A DNA stretch of 64,000 bases from an uncultured Pseudomonadota bacterium (GCA_903884235.1 CAISEB010000030.1:1-64000); one strand, 5' to 3'. Shown: positions 7,897 through 16,762, numbered from the stretch's first letter. The notes: generated from the sequence alone by a model not told the origin. Numbers and translations: made by a program.

Positions 7897-10068
7897 TCAG
7901 CGAGCCTCGCCACCGAATCGCGCGGTGAGCTTCGCCCCGAATGTGCGCGGATCGCCCAGCTGGACGTACAGCCGATTCGGATAGTCCGGCGGCTCGAGTC
8001 CGAAGTAGAAGCCGCGCACCGGGTAGGTCTTGTTCGCCAGGTTGCGACCGTAGATCGATACGCTGAAGCGCGGCGTATCCCAGCCGACCCGCGCGTGCAC
8101 CAGCGCGTACGCCGAGGATCGCGTCTCGTTCGGCGGCAGGTCGAAGTAGTAGCCGCCCATGCCCGTGATGTCGAGGCGCGCGTACAGGCCCGCGGGACTG
8201 CGGTAGGTGGCATTCAGCGCTCCTTGCCATCGCGGTGCGTTCGCCAGTTCGCGCGACACGGTGAGCGAGCCCGCATCGGCGACCCGCACGAAGTCCGTGA
8301 ACCTCGTCCGCTGCAGGCCGAGGCTCGCTCCGAGTTCCAGGCGTGGCGTCGCGGCCAGCCGCGCCGTCGCCTCCAGGCCGTGGTTGCGGCCACTCGCTGC
8401 GTTTCCGGTATAGAGGATGAACGTGTTCGGATTCGTCGGGTCCGTCTGCACGCTGCTGCGGACCTGCGCGTCGTGGCGCTCGAGCAGGTACACATCGACA
8501 TCGATGCTCGCGCGCCGATTCGCCGACGCCGCCTTGTAGCCGAACTCGAGGTTCCAGTCGGATTCCGGCCGATAGCTGATCTCGTCGGGCCCGAGCCCCT
8601 GGCTCAGGTTGAATCCACCGGCCTTGTAGCCTCGCGCGAGCAGCGCGTACGCCGTCGCGGATGGCGTGACGTCGAAGTCCAGCGTCGCATGCCCGCCCCA
8701 CAGCCGCTCCGTCGGCCCGAATGCGTGCGAGTCCGAGCCGCCGTAGGCCCGGTCCTGCACGAGATCGGAGTACGACGCGCCCTGGTGCTCGCCGCGCAGG
8801 CCCAGCGACCACCGCAGGCGGTGCGCGAGACGCCCGTCGAGCACGCCGAACAGCGCCAGGCGATCGTTGCGGTAGCCGCTCGTGACGACGGTGTCCTGCT
8901 GGTAGGTGCCATTCAGCGGGTCGATGGAGATCCCGGCGCTCGTATCCCGCAGCGATTCGTGCAGGCGCATCGCGTACGCGCCCACGAGCCACGAGAGCGG
9001 GGCGTCGCCGCGACTGGCCACGCGAAGCTCGGCGCTCGAGGTCTGCCGATGGCGCAGCTGGAGTTCCGTGAAGTCGTAGGTGAAGGGCGCCCAGTAGGAG
9101 GGGTTGCCCCAGTCGCCGTCGTAGCCGTAGGTCACGCGGGTATCGGCATGGGAGGCGATCGCGGTGATTTCGGCGCCCGGCAGGCCGGTGTAGGTCAGGT
9201 GCGCCGAGGCGCCGGTCGAATGCTGTGCGTCGACGCTCGGGTGGTCGGAGTGCGTCGTGCGGCCGTTCTCGGGGGCGAACGCGTCATAGCCGTCGTCGAG
9301 CCTGACCTGGAGCACGGCGAGGTCGATGCGGGTGTCGTCCCGTGGCTGGTAGCGCCAGCGGCCGCGCAGCGTCGACTCGTCGCGGGCATTCGTGTCGTGC
9401 CGGTGGAGGTAGTCGTTGTAGTAGAACCCGTCGCTCGTGTAGTGCTGTGCCGCGACCCGGAACGTCGAGTCGAGCGCGGTGACGGGACCAGTCGCGACCG
9501 CGCCGATGCTGTGCATGCCGTAGTCGCCGCCGTCGAGTTCGACGCGACCGCCGAACGTCGGCTCGGGCGTCGCGCTGGACACGTAGATCAGGCCGGCGAG
9601 CGCGTTGGCGCCATAGCGCGTTCCCTGTGGGCCGCGCAGCACCTCGACGCGGTCGACGTCGAACAGCGTCGCCGCGCCGCCGAGTCCGCTGAAGTCGATG
9701 TCGTCGATCAGGAAGCCGACCGACGGATTGGGTGCGCCCTCGTACTGCTCGAGCTCGCCGATGCCGCGCAGCTGGAAGTAGCGTGGGCGCGCGCTGTCGC
9801 CGGCCCAGTTCAGGTTCGGGACGAGGCCAAGCACGTCCTCCAGCTGCTGCTGGCCCGACTGGTGCAGGGTCGTGCTGTCGAGCACGGAGACGCTGCCCGC
9901 GACCTGGATGCCCGGCATCGGCCGCAGGGTGGCGGTCACCACGACCTCGCTCAGTTCGCCGGCCACTTCGGTCGCCTGCGGGCTCGCGGCCACGAGCCAT
10001 GCGGCAGCGGGCAGAACGATGCGGAGGAGGCGGGACACGAGGTCCCGCGGACGAGTCGTCGCGGACAT
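7897..10068 (-). CDS. TonB-dependent outer-membrane receptor, TPP-riboswitch controlled
   Basis: 723 aa. Signal peptide (residues about 1-35), a TonB-box-like EVVVTAT, a plug domain with VDRVEVLRGPQG and YGANALAGLI, then a 22-strand-type barrel ending in a C-terminal aromatic/charged strand. Start ATG 10068 is fixed by the riboswitch immediately upstream, whose conserved GTAGGGAG supplies the Shine-Dalgarno. The TPP aptamer is the evidence for substrate: the receptor probably takes up thiamine, its phosphates or pyrimidine/thiazole precursors, as proposed for other TPP-regulated TonB receptors. The inner-membrane transporter is not in the window. Confidence 0.9.
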   Translation of the reverse strand: MSATTRPRDLVSRLLRIVLPAAAWLVAASPQATEVAGELSEVVVTATLRPMPGIQVAGSVSVLDSTTLHQSGQQQLEDVLGLVPNLNWAGDSARPRYFQLRGIGELEQYEGAPNPSVGFLIDDIDFSGLGGAATLFDVDRVEVLRGPQGTRYGANALAGLIYVSSATPEPTFGGRVELDGGDYGMHSIGAVATGPVTALDSTFRVAAQHYTSDGFYYNDYLHRHDTNARDESTLRGRWRYQPRDDTRIDLAVLQVRLDDGYDAFAPENGRTTHSDHPSVDAQHSTGASAHLTYTGLPGAEITAIASHADTRVTYGYDGDWGNPSYWAPFTYDFTELQLRHRQTSSAELRVASRGDAPLSWLVGAYAMRLHESLRDTSAGISIDPLNGTYQQDTVVTSGYRNDRLALFGVLDGRLAHRLRWSLGLRGEHQGASYSDLVQDRAYGGSDSHAFGPTERLWGGHATLDFDVTPSATAYALLARGYKAGGFNLSQGLGPDEISYRPESDWNLEFGYKAASANRRASIDVDVYLLERHDAQVRSSVQTDPTNPNTFILYTGNAASGRNHGLEATARLAATPRLELGASLGLQRTRFTDFVRVADAGSLTVSRELANAPRWQGALNATYRSPAGLYARLDITGMGGYYFDLPPNETRSSAYALVHARVGWDTPRFSVSIYGRNLANKTYPVRGFYFGLEPPDYPNRLYVQLGDPRTFGAKLTARFGGEAR

Positions 10069-10159
10069 TGCGCTCCCTACGCCGGTACTAACCGGATCAG
10101 GTTCAACGGGTTTGCGGGCCAATCCCGCATCTCAGGCCCACGACGGGCCACCCCAGCAA
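10069..10159 (-). promoter_or_regulatory. TPP (THI-box) riboswitch
   Basis: On the minus strand the RNA carries the hallmarks of the TPP aptamer in order: GGGGTGG, CCTGAGAT, ACCCGTTGAACCTGATC, a variable CCGGTTAGTACCGG hairpin, and GCGTAGGGAG. P1 can form from TTGC (10158-10155 side) with GCAA, whose last A is the A of the receptor's ATG. The 3' conserved GGGAG is at Shine-Dalgarno distance from that ATG. I infer direct translational control: when TPP is bound, the ribosome site is inside the folded aptamer. No separate expression platform fits in the space. Confidence 0.95.
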
Positions 10160-10167
10160 GGCCACGG

Positions 10168-10196
10168 AGGATACACGCCGCACGCAACGGCGGGAA
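10168..10196 (-). promoter_or_regulatory. Candidate promoter of the TPP-controlled receptor
   Basis: On the minus strand TTCCCG (10196-10191) and TATCCT (10173-10168) are separated by 17 bases, and the predicted start falls just before the aptamer. The -35 match is weak; position is the main support. Confidence 0.4.
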
Positions 10197-10228
10197 GGCG
10201 AGTGAGGGGCGCGCTCAGGCGGTCCGCG

Positions 10229-10690
10229 TCAGCGCACCGGAAGTTCGCGGGACTTCTGCACCGTCCGAAGTGCGAAGCTCGAATGGACGCGGGCGACGTG
10301 CGGCAGGCTCGTCAGGTGCCGGCTGTGGACCCGCTCGAAATCCGCGGTGTCGGCGACGACGACCCGCAGCAGGTAGTCGTAGTCGCCCGACATCAGGTAG
10401 CACTCCATGACCTCGGGCACCTTGCGAACGGCCTGCTCGAATGCCGCGAGGTCCGCACGCTCCTGGCGCTCGAGCGTGATCGAGACGAACACGTTGACGC
10501 CCAGTCCCGCCTTCTGCTCGTTCAGGACCGCGGCGTATCCCTCGATCAGTCCCGACGCCTCGAGCGCGCGGATCCGGCGCAGGCACGCCGATTCGGAGAG
10601 GTTCACGCGGGCCGCGAGTTCGCTGTTCGGCAGGCGGCCTTCGCGCTGCAACGCCTGCAGGATCGTGCGGTCGTAGCGGTCGAGTTCCAT
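10229..10690 (-). CDS. Lrp/AsnC-family transcriptional regulator
   Basis: 153 aa. N-terminal helix-turn-helix (LDRYDRTILQALQREGRL to LIEGYAA) followed by the AsnC/RAM ligand domain (VFVSITLERQ, then VMECYLMSGDYDYLL), the full layout of Lrp proteins. It is transcribed divergently from alanine dehydrogenase across a 133-base gap, a pairing in which the Lrp-type protein usually senses alanine or leucine and activates ald. The regulatory target is inferred from position. Confidence 0.9.
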   Translation of the reverse strand: MELDRYDRTILQALQREGRLPNSELAARVNLSESACLRRIRALEASGLIEGYAAVLNEQKAGLGVNVFVSITLERQERADLAAFEQAVRKVPEVMECYLMSGDYDYLLRVVVADTADFERVHSRHLTSLPHVARVHSSFALRTVQKSRELPVR

Positions 10691-10823
10691 CGGCAGATTC
10701 TTGCGTAAAAGTAACCATAGGTAAAGGATTCATGTGCAAAAGGCCGATCTTGTGCAGTGCGTTTGCAAGAGCCTGCGCGAAGAGCGGCTCTACAGTGGAG
10801 CCTTCCACTTCAGGAGAGTCGCG
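10691..10823. promoter_or_regulatory. Divergent lrp/ald control region
   Basis: The 133 bases between the two divergent starts are more AT-rich near the lrp end (GTAAAAGTAACCATAGGTAAAGG) than the surrounding coding DNA. They also contain short palindromes close to ald (AGAGC-GGCTCT; GTGGA-N4-TCCAC). A ribosome site (AGGAGAG) precedes ald. I could not assign -35/-10 boxes or Lrp sites with confidence. Confidence 0.45.
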
Positions 10824-11939
10824 ATGCGCATCGGTGTTCCCAAGGAAATCAAGGTTCACGAGTACCGCGTCGGCCTGACGCCTGCCGGCGTGCGCGAACT
10901 CGTCGCCGCCGGTCACGAAGTCGCGGTCGAGACGCACGCCGGTGTCGGCATCGGCATGGATGATCGCGAGTACCAGGCCGCCGGTGCGCGCATCCTCGCG
11001 ACCGCCAAGGAAGTCTTCGACTCCGCCGAGCTGGTCGTGAAGGTCAAGGAGCCGCAGGCCGTCGAGTGCCAGATGCTGCGCACGGGCCAGGTGCTGTTCA
11101 CGTACCTGCACCTCGCCGCCGACAAGGCCCAGACCGAGGCGCTGATGGCGTCCGGTGCGACCGCGATTGCCTACGAGACCGTGACCTGGCCAGACGGCAG
11201 CCTGCCGCTGCTGACGCCGATGAGCGAAGTCGCCGGTCGCATGTCCGTGCAGGTCGGCGCGACCTCGCTGCAGAAGGCCAATGGCGGCTTCGGCGTCCTG
11301 CTCGGTGGCGTGCCGGGCGTCGCGCCCGCCAAGGTCGTGATCCTCGGTGGTGGCGTGTCGGGCACGCACGCGGCCGAGATGGCAGCCGGCATGCGCGCCG
11401 ACGTCACGGTGGTCGACCGTTCTAACAAGCGACTCCGCGAACTGTCGACGCAGTTCGCTGGCGCCGTGAAGACCGTCTACTCGACCGCCGACGCGATCGA
11501 GAAGCTCGTGCTCGACGCGGATCTCGTCATCGGGGCCGTGCTGGTCGCCGGCGCCGCCGCGCCGAAGCTCGTCACGCACGACATGGTCAAGCGCATGAAG
11601 CCAGGCGCCGTGATGGTCGACATCGCGATCGACCAGGGTGGTTGCTTCGAGACCAGCCGTCCGACGACGCACGCGCAGCCCACCTACGTGCTCGACGGTG
11701 TCGTCCACTACTGCGTGACGAACATGCCGGGCGCCGTGCCGCGCACCTCCACGTTCGCGCTGACCAACGCGACGCTGCCGTACGTGCGCGCGATCGCCGA
11801 TCTCGGCTGGGAAAAGGCGCTGGCGCGCGATCCGGGCTTCGCGAAGGGCCTCAACGTGCACGCCGGCAAGCTGACGTTCGAGGCGGTCGCCCGCGACCTC
11901 GGCCTGCCGTACACGGCGCACAGCTTCGGTCGAGGCTGA
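10824..11939 (+). CDS. ald: Alanine dehydrogenase
   Basis: NAD-dependent oxidative deamination of L-alanine to pyruvate and ammonia, or the reverse. 371 aa, the usual size. It begins [20 protein letters not shown], the family N-terminal signature. The Rossmann nucleotide motif is visible as [15 protein letters not shown] near residue 170. Start ATG 10824 has AGGAGAG upstream; the open frame before it is not needed. It is regulated, by position, by the divergent Lrp-type protein. Confidence 0.96.
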   Translation: MRIGVPKEIKVHEYRVGLTPAGVRELVAAGHEVAVETHAGVGIGMDDREYQAAGARILATAKEVFDSAELVVKVKEPQAVECQMLRTGQVLFTYLHLAADKAQTEALMASGATAIAYETVTWPDGSLPLLTPMSEVAGRMSVQVGATSLQKANGGFGVLLGGVPGVAPAKVVILGGGVSGTHAAEMAAGMRADVTVVDRSNKRLRELSTQFAGAVKTVYSTADAIEKLVLDADLVIGAVLVAGAAAPKLVTHDMVKRMKPGAVMVDIAIDQGGCFETSRPTTHAQPTYVLDGVVHYCVTNMPGAVPRTSTFALTNATLPYVRAIADLGWEKALARDPGFAKGLNVHAGKLTFEAVARDLGLPYTAHSFGRG

Positions 11940-11949
11940 TCCCCGGACG

Positions 11950-11971
11950 GGGGCTGCCACGGGGCAGCCCC
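11950..11971 (+). terminator. Strong GC hairpin after ald
   Basis: GGGGCTGCC (11950-11958), loop ACGG, GGCAGCCCC (11963-11971). Nine perfect pairs directly after ald, without a T-run. It probably separates the ald transcript from the hydrogenase operon. Confidence 0.5.
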
Positions 11972-11972
11972 T

Positions 11973-11989
11973 GTAACGGGGTCCGTTAC
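11973..11989. promoter_or_regulatory. Palindromic site 1 (GTAACG-N5-CGTTAC) before hupS
   Basis: GTAACG at 11973-11978 and CGTTAC at 11984-11989; here the arms extend to 7 bp (GTAACGG-GGT-CCGTTAC). The same 6-bp arms with the same 5-base spacing recur at 16113-16129, in front of hupD. I noticed no third copy in the window. The site is about 120 bases upstream of the hupS start. A protein-binding site shared by the two hydrogenase transcription units is the natural reading. Confidence 0.6.
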
Positions 11990-12108
11990 GGTCATCCGCA
12001 GGCCCCCGGGGTTCTGCGGTCGCTACGTATTCGCCCAGCCGTTCCCGCGGCGCCTGATCGGACCCTGCAAGCACGGGCGCACACCTACGCGCCATGCGGG
12101 GGGTCGGG

Positions 12109-13200
12109 ATGGAGACGTTCTACGACGTACTGCGCCGCCAGGGCATCACGCGCCGCAGCTTTCTCAAGTTCTGCAGCCTGACGGCGACGTCGCTGGGGCT
12201 CGGATCCTACTTCGCACCGCGTATCGCGCACGCGCTCGAGACCAAGCCCCGAACGCCGGTCCTCTGGCTGCACGGGCTCGAGTGCACCTGTTGTTCCGAG
12301 TCCTTCATCCGGTCCGCGCATCCGCTCGCCAAGGACGTCGTCCTGTCGATGCTGTCGCTGGACTATGACGACACGCTGATGGCCTCGGCCGGGTTCCAGG
12401 CGCAGGCCTGCCTCGACGAGGTGATGGCGAAGTACAAGGGCAACTACATCCTCGCGGTCGAGGGCAACCCGCCGCTCAACGAGGATGGGATGTACTGCAT
12501 CACGGGCGGCAAGCCGTTCGTGGAGGAGCTGAAGCGGGTCGCCGCAGACGCCAAGGCGGTCATCGCCTGGGGCGCCTGCGCCTCCTGGGGCTGCGTGCAG
12601 GCCGCGAAGCCGAATCCGACGCACGCGGTGCCGATCGACAAAGTCATTCGCGACAAGCCGATCATCAAGGTCCCGGGCTGTCCGCCCATCGCCGAGGTGA
12701 TGACGGCGGTCGTGACCTACATGCTGACCTTCGATCGCCTGCCTGAACTCGACCGGCAGGGCCGGCCGAAGATGTTCTACGGCCAGCGGATCCACGACAA
12801 GTGCTACCGCCGCCCGCATTTCGACGCGGGCCAGTTCGTCGAGAGCTGGGACGACGAGGGCGCCCGCAAGGGCTACTGCCTCTACAAGATGGGCTGCAAG
12901 GGCCCGACCACGTACAACGCCTGCTCCACGACTCGGTGGAACGACGGCGTCTCGTTCCCCATCGGCTCGGGCCACGGCTGCATCGGATGCTCCGAGGACG
13001 GGTTCTGGGACAAGGGTTCGTTCTACGACCGGGTCACGGGCATCAAGCAGTTTGGCATCGAGGCCAATGCCGACAAGGTCGGTGGGACTCTCGCGGCGGT
13101 CACGGGCGCAGCGGTCGCCGTGCACGCGGGAATCACGGCGCTGACCCGCGCCAAGCTGAACCACGGCAAGGGGTTCGGCAAAGACGGTTCGGGCGAGTGA
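12109..13200 (+). CDS. hupS: [NiFe]-hydrogenase small subunit, oxygen-tolerant type
   Basis: Electron-transfer subunit of a periplasm-facing, membrane-bound uptake hydrogenase; 363 aa. The Tat signal RRSFLK is at residues 15-20, and a C-terminal membrane anchor is at about 322-340. Cluster ligands include C59, C62 and C157. Extra cysteines C61 (ECTCC) and C162 (SWGC) are at the positions that give the proximal 4Fe-3S cluster in oxygen-tolerant group 1d enzymes such as E. coli Hyd-1 and Ralstonia MBH. Start ATG 12109 gives the conserved N-terminus [12 protein letters not shown]. First gene of the cluster, 12 bases before hupL. Confidence 0.97.
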   Translation: METFYDVLRRQGITRRSFLKFCSLTATSLGLGSYFAPRIAHALETKPRTPVLWLHGLECTCCSESFIRSAHPLAKDVVLSMLSLDYDDTLMASAGFQAQACLDEVMAKYKGNYILAVEGNPPLNEDGMYCITGGKPFVEELKRVAADAKAVIAWGACASWGCVQAAKPNPTHAVPIDKVIRDKPIIKVPGCPPIAEVMTAVVTYMLTFDRLPELDRQGRPKMFYGQRIHDKCYRRPHFDAGQFVESWDDEGARKGYCLYKMGCKGPTTYNACSTTRWNDGVSFPIGSGHGCIGCSEDGFWDKGSFYDRVTGIKQFGIEANADKVGGTLAAVTGAAVAVHAGITALTRAKLNHGKGFGKDGSGE

Positions 13201-13212
13201 GGGGGCACGGCC

Positions 13213-15003
13213 ATGACAGCTTATGAAACGCAGGGCTTCAAGATCGACGACTCCGGCAAGCGCGTCGTCGTCGATCCGGTCACCCGAATCGAGGGCCATC
13301 TCCGCGTCGAGGTGAATCTCGACAAGGACAACGTCATCCGCAACGCCGTCTCCACGGGGACGATGTGGCGCGGCCTCGAGGTCATCCTCAAGGGCCGCGA
13401 TCCGCGCGACGCCTGGGCGTTCACGGAGCGCATCTGCGGAGTGTGCACCGGCACCCATGCGCTGACCTCCGTGCGTGCGGTCGAGGACGCGCTCAAGATC
13501 GATATTCCCGAGAACGCGAACACGATCCGCAACATCATGCAGCTGACGCTGCAGGTGCACGATCACCTCGTCCATTTCTACCACCTGCACGCGCTCGACT
13601 GGGTCGACGTCGTCTCCGCGCTGAAGGCCGATCCGAAGGCGACCGCGGAGCTCGCGCAGTCCATCTCGCCGTGGCCGATGGCCTCGCGCGGCTACTACGC
13701 CGACCTGCAGAACCGGATCAAGAAGTTCGTCGAGTCGGGCCAGCTCGGCCCGTTCATGAATGGCTACTGGGGCAATCCCGCCTACAAGCTGCCGCCCGAG
13801 GCCAACCTGATGGCGGTCGGCCACTACCTCCAGGCGCTCGATTTCCAGAAGGAGATCGTAAAGATCCACACGATCTTCGGTGGCAAGAACCCGCACCCGA
13901 ACTGGCTGGTCGGCGGCATGCCCTGCGCGATCAACGTCAACGACACCGGTGCCGTCGGCGCGATCAACATGGAGCGCCTCAACATGGTCTCGTCGATCAT
14001 CGACCAGGCCGTGGACTTCATCGAGCAGGTGTACATCCCGGACCTGCTGGCGATCGCCGGGTTCTACAAGGGCTGGCTGTACGGTGGCGGGCTGTCGAGC
14101 CACAACGTCATGTCGTACGGCGACATTCCCGAGCATGCGAACGACTACAGCGCCAAGAACCTGCTGCTGCCGCGTGGTGCGATCATCAACGGCGACCTGA
14201 CCAAGATCCACGAGGTCGATCTCAAGGACCCGGAGCAGATCCAGGAGAGCGTCGACCACTCCTGGTACACGTACCCGGACGGTACGAAGTCGCTGCATCC
14301 GTGGGACGGCATCACCAGCCCGAAATTCGAGCTGGGACCCCGGACCAAGGGTACGAAGACCAACGTCGAATCCTTCGACGAGGGCGCGAAGTACTCGTGG
14401 ATCAAGGCGCCACGCTGGCGCGGCAACGCGATGGAAGTCGGTCCGCTCGCGCGATACATCATCGGCTACGCGCAGAACAACCCCGAGTTCAAGGAGCCGG
14501 TCGAGGCCGTCCTCAAGAAGCTCGACGTGCCGGTCACGGCGCTGTTCTCGACGCTGGGCCGCACCGCCGCGCGCGGCCTCGAGTGCCAGTGGGCCGTGCA
14601 CAAGCTGAAGTACTTCCAGAACAAGCTGATCGCGTCGATCAAGGCCGGCGACACGGCTACGGCCAACACGACCAACTGGGATCCGGCGACCTGGCCGAAG
14701 GAGGCCAAGGGCGCCGGGTTCACCGAGGCACCGCGCGGCGCGCTCGGTCACTGGATCGTCATCAAGGACGGCAAGATCGACAACTACCAGGCGGTCGTGC
14801 CGACCACCTGGAACGGCAGTCCGCGTGATGGCAAGGGCCAGATCGGCGCGTTCGAGGCGGCACTGATGAACACGCCGGTCGCGAAGGCCGATCAGCCGCT
14901 GGAGATCCTGCGCACGCTGCACTCCTTCGATCCATGCCTCGCGTGCTCGACGCACGTGATGTCGCCCGACGGGGCCGAGATGACCAAGGTCAAGGTTCGC
15001 TAG
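13213..15003 (+). CDS. hupL: [NiFe]-hydrogenase large subunit
   Basis: Catalytic subunit holding the Ni-Fe(CN)2CO centre; splits H2 on the periplasmic side after Tat export with HupS. 596 aa. Nickel ligands are in the N-terminal RICGVC (C75, C78) and C-terminal DPCLACSTH (C575, C578). The 15 residues after H581 ([15 protein letters not shown]) are the maturation peptide removed by HupD after metal insertion. The sequence looks complete with no frame disruption. Confidence 0.98.
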   Translation: MTAYETQGFKIDDSGKRVVVDPVTRIEGHLRVEVNLDKDNVIRNAVSTGTMWRGLEVILKGRDPRDAWAFTERICGVCTGTHALTSVRAVEDALKIDIPENANTIRNIMQLTLQVHDHLVHFYHLHALDWVDVVSALKADPKATAELAQSISPWPMASRGYYADLQNRIKKFVESGQLGPFMNGYWGNPAYKLPPEANLMAVGHYLQALDFQKEIVKIHTIFGGKNPHPNWLVGGMPCAINVNDTGAVGAINMERLNMVSSIIDQAVDFIEQVYIPDLLAIAGFYKGWLYGGGLSSHNVMSYGDIPEHANDYSAKNLLLPRGAIINGDLTKIHEVDLKDPEQIQESVDHSWYTYPDGTKSLHPWDGITSPKFELGPRTKGTKTNVESFDEGAKYSWIKAPRWRGNAMEVGPLARYIIGYAQNNPEFKEPVEAVLKKLDVPVTALFSTLGRTAARGLECQWAVHKLKYFQNKLIASIKAGDTATANTTNWDPATWPKEAKGAGFTEAPRGALGHWIVIKDGKIDNYQAVVPTTWNGSPRDGKGQIGAFEAALMNTPVAKADQPLEILRTLHSFDPCLACSTHVMSPDGAEMTKVKVR

Positions 15004-15026
15004 GCCGGGACTGACAGGAGGCGCTC

Positions 15027-15728
15027 ATGTTGCTCCACAATTCAGTCGACACGGTTCCTGGCAACAAGGACCTGAAGTCGATCTACATCTACGAGGCCCC
15101 GGTGCGGTTGTGGCACTGGGTGATGTTCCTCGCCGTATCGGTGCTCATCGTCACGGGACTGCTGATCGCGTACCCGCCGCCGTCGACGAACGGCGAGGCC
15201 TCGGCGCACTTCCTCTTCGGTTACATCCGCTTCGCGCACTTCGCCGCGGGCTACACGCTCGCGGTGTCGTGGTTGCTGCGCATCTACTGGTCCTTCGTCG
15301 GCAACGACTACGCGCGCCAGCTGTTCCTCGTGCCGATCCGCAACCGCATCTGGTGGCGGGAGTTCCTGTACGACATCAAGTCGTATGCGTTCATGCACGT
15401 GCGCGAGATCAAGTACAGCGGCCACAACCCGATGGCGCAGGCGGCGATGGCGTTCATCCTTGTACCGGTGAGCGTCTTCATGATGGTCACCGGATTTGCG
15501 CTCTACTCCGAGGGAGCCGGCAAGGGCTCCTGGGCGGACCACCTCTTCGGGTGGGTCATCCCGCTGTTCGGCCAGAGCCAGACGGTGCACACCTGGCACC
15601 ACCTTGGGATGTGGCTCATGGTGACGTTCGTGATCGTCCACTTTTACATGGTGATCCGTCAGGACATCACGACACGCGAGAGCATCCTGAGCACGATGAT
15701 CAGCGGTTACCGCACGTTCAAGGACTAG
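15027..15728 (+). CDS. hupC: Hydrogenase cytochrome b subunit
   Basis: Di-heme membrane cytochrome b that anchors HupSL and passes electrons to quinone. 233 aa with four hydrophobic helices and heme-ligand histidines in conserved positions (VRLWHW near residue 28, FAHFAAGY, HTWHHLGMW near 190). A good ribosome site (CAGGAGG) precedes ATG 15027. It is the HyaC/HoxZ-type partner expected for an oxygen-tolerant respiratory hydrogenase. The next gene starts 1 base after its stop. Confidence 0.95.
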   Translation: MLLHNSVDTVPGNKDLKSIYIYEAPVRLWHWVMFLAVSVLIVTGLLIAYPPPSTNGEASAHFLFGYIRFAHFAAGYTLAVSWLLRIYWSFVGNDYARQLFLVPIRNRIWWREFLYDIKSYAFMHVREIKYSGHNPMAQAAMAFILVPVSVFMMVTGFALYSEGAGKGSWADHLFGWVIPLFGQSQTVHTWHHLGMWLMVTFVIVHFYMVIRQDITTRESILSTMISGYRTFKD

Positions 15729-15729
15729 G

Positions 15730-16050
15730 GTGAGCGGCCTGGTGAGGGTGGGGAGCGGGAACGATGCGGGACGCCGGCCGCTGAAACGCGGTCGGCGTCC
15801 GCAGCATCCTGGACAGTTCCTCGACTCGCGGTTCCTCCAGCCGCTCGCGCTGTCGCAGGACGCGCTGGCGACGGCGCTCGGCATCTCCCGCCGGCGCGTC
15901 AATGAAATAGTCAACGGCCGTCGTGGGTTGACCGCGGACACCGCCCTTCGGCTCGCCCGCTACTTCGGGACCGGTCCCGAGCTCTGGCTGCACCTGCAGG
16001 CGGCCTGGGACCTGCATATCGCACGACAGCAATTCGACGGGCGGACCTGA
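15730..16050 (+). CDS. HigA-type XRE DNA-binding protein, no partner toxin
   Basis: 106 aa, GTG start one base after the hupC stop; GTG codons at 15742 and 15748 are alternatives. Residues about 25-100 match the HigA antitoxin fold: RPQHPGQFL, the helix-turn-helix SQDALATALGISRRRVNEIVNGRRGLTADTA (given in parts here), then YFGTGPELWLHLQ. No HigB-like toxin is encoded beside it. It is locked into the hydrogenase operon between hupC and hupD, where rhizobial hup clusters have no such gene. The palindrome at 16113-16129 lies 63 bases behind its stop, so I infer a local transcription regulator rather than an antitoxin. Confidence 0.85.
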   Translation: MSGLVRVGSGNDAGRRPLKRGRRPQHPGQFLDSRFLQPLALSQDALATALGISRRRVNEIVNGRRGLTADTALRLARYFGTGPELWLHLQAAWDLHIARQQFDGRT

Positions 16051-16076
16051 TCGATCGCACCAGCGTGGTGCGCGGT

Positions 16077-16106
16077 TTCCCGATCGCGGTGGGCATCCCT
16101 TATAGG
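16077..16106 (+). promoter_or_regulatory. Candidate promoter for hupD onward
   Basis: TTCCCG (16077-16082) and TATAGG (16101-16106) are 18 bases apart in the 102-base gap before hupD. The palindrome at 16113-16129 would then cover the transcription start, as repressor operators often do. The box matches are modest. Confidence 0.35.
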
Positions 16107-16112
16107 TCGCGA

Positions 16113-16129
16113 GTAACGCCTGTCGTTAC
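16113..16129. promoter_or_regulatory. Palindromic site 2 (GTAACG-N5-CGTTAC) before hupD
   Basis: GTAACG (16113-16118), spacer CCTGT, CGTTAC (16124-16129). Arms and spacing are identical to the site before hupS, but the spacer sequence differs, which favours a protein dimer site over shared ancestry of the flanks. Confidence 0.6.
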
Positions 16130-16152
16130 AGTCCACCCCTGCTCTTCTGGGG

Positions 16153-16758
16153 GTGGCCGTGGACGACGCGCTGGTGCTGGGGATCGGCAACGTGCTCTGG
16201 GCCGATGAAGGCTTCGGGGTCCGCTGCGTCGAGGCTTTCGATGAAGCCTGGACGCTTCCTGCTGCCGCGAAATCGCTCGACGGCGGAACGCAGGGTCTCT
16301 ACCTCCTGCCGTTCGTGCAGGCGACACGTCGCCTGATCATCTTCGATGCGATCGACTTCGCGCTCGAGCCGGGCACGCTGCGCGTCCTCGAGGGCGACGC
16401 GGTGCCTCGCTACCTCGGTGCCCGCAAGACAAGCCTGCACCAGACCGGATTCCAGGAGGTGCTCGCACTCGCGGCATTGACCGGGACGCTGCCCGATCCC
16501 ATCGTGCTGATCGGCGTCCAGCCCGTCGAGTTCGAGGACTACGGCGGCAGCCTGCGGCCGCTCGTCGCGTCACGGATTCCGCTGGCCATCGACCTGGCCC
16601 TCGCGCGCCTCGTGGAATGGGGGCTCGCCCCGGTGCGCCGCGAGGCGCCTTGCCCACTCGCATCCCCACTGAGCCTCGCGCGCTACGAATCGGAGCGACC
16701 GTCCGCGGCCAGCGCCTGTCGCGTCGGCGATGCGCGCTTCCTGCCTGTCGGGGACTGA
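16153..16758 (+). CDS. hupD: Hydrogenase maturation endopeptidase HupD
   Basis: Cleaves the C-terminal peptide of HupL after nickel is in place. 201 aa. Metal-sensing residues of the HyaD/HybD family are present: Glu in ADEGFG (near residue 18), Asp in FDAIDF and His in SLHQTGF. The start is taken as GTG 16153; GTG 16159 in the same frame is equally possible. It heads the second block of hydrogenase genes, behind a 102-base gap carrying a candidate promoter and palindrome. Confidence 0.94.
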   Translation: MAVDDALVLGIGNVLWADEGFGVRCVEAFDEAWTLPAAAKSLDGGTQGLYLLPFVQATRRLIIFDAIDFALEPGTLRVLEGDAVPRYLGARKTSLHQTGFQEVLALAALTGTLPDPIVLIGVQPVEFEDYGGSLRPLVASRIPLAIDLALARLVEWGLAPVRREAPCPLASPLSLARYESERPSAASACRVGDARFLPVGD

Positions 16759-16762
16759 TCCG

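Noticed and set aside
8095-10410. 771-codon plus-strand open frame across the receptor and riboswitch
   Set aside because: Runs through a clear TPP riboswitch and opposite a complete TonB receptor; composition is that of a shadow.
11973-11989. GTAACGG/CCGTTAC read only as an RNA terminator hairpin of ald
   Set aside because: A stronger GC hairpin already follows ald at 11950-11971, there is no T-run, and the same palindrome recurs before hupD; RNA function is not excluded.
11990-12108. Sigma-54 promoter for the hup operon
   Set aside because: No convincing TGGCAC-N5-TTGC element is present before hupS.
12085-14955. 956-codon minus-strand open frame
   Set aside because: Antisense to hupS and hupL, whose catalytic motifs are intact.
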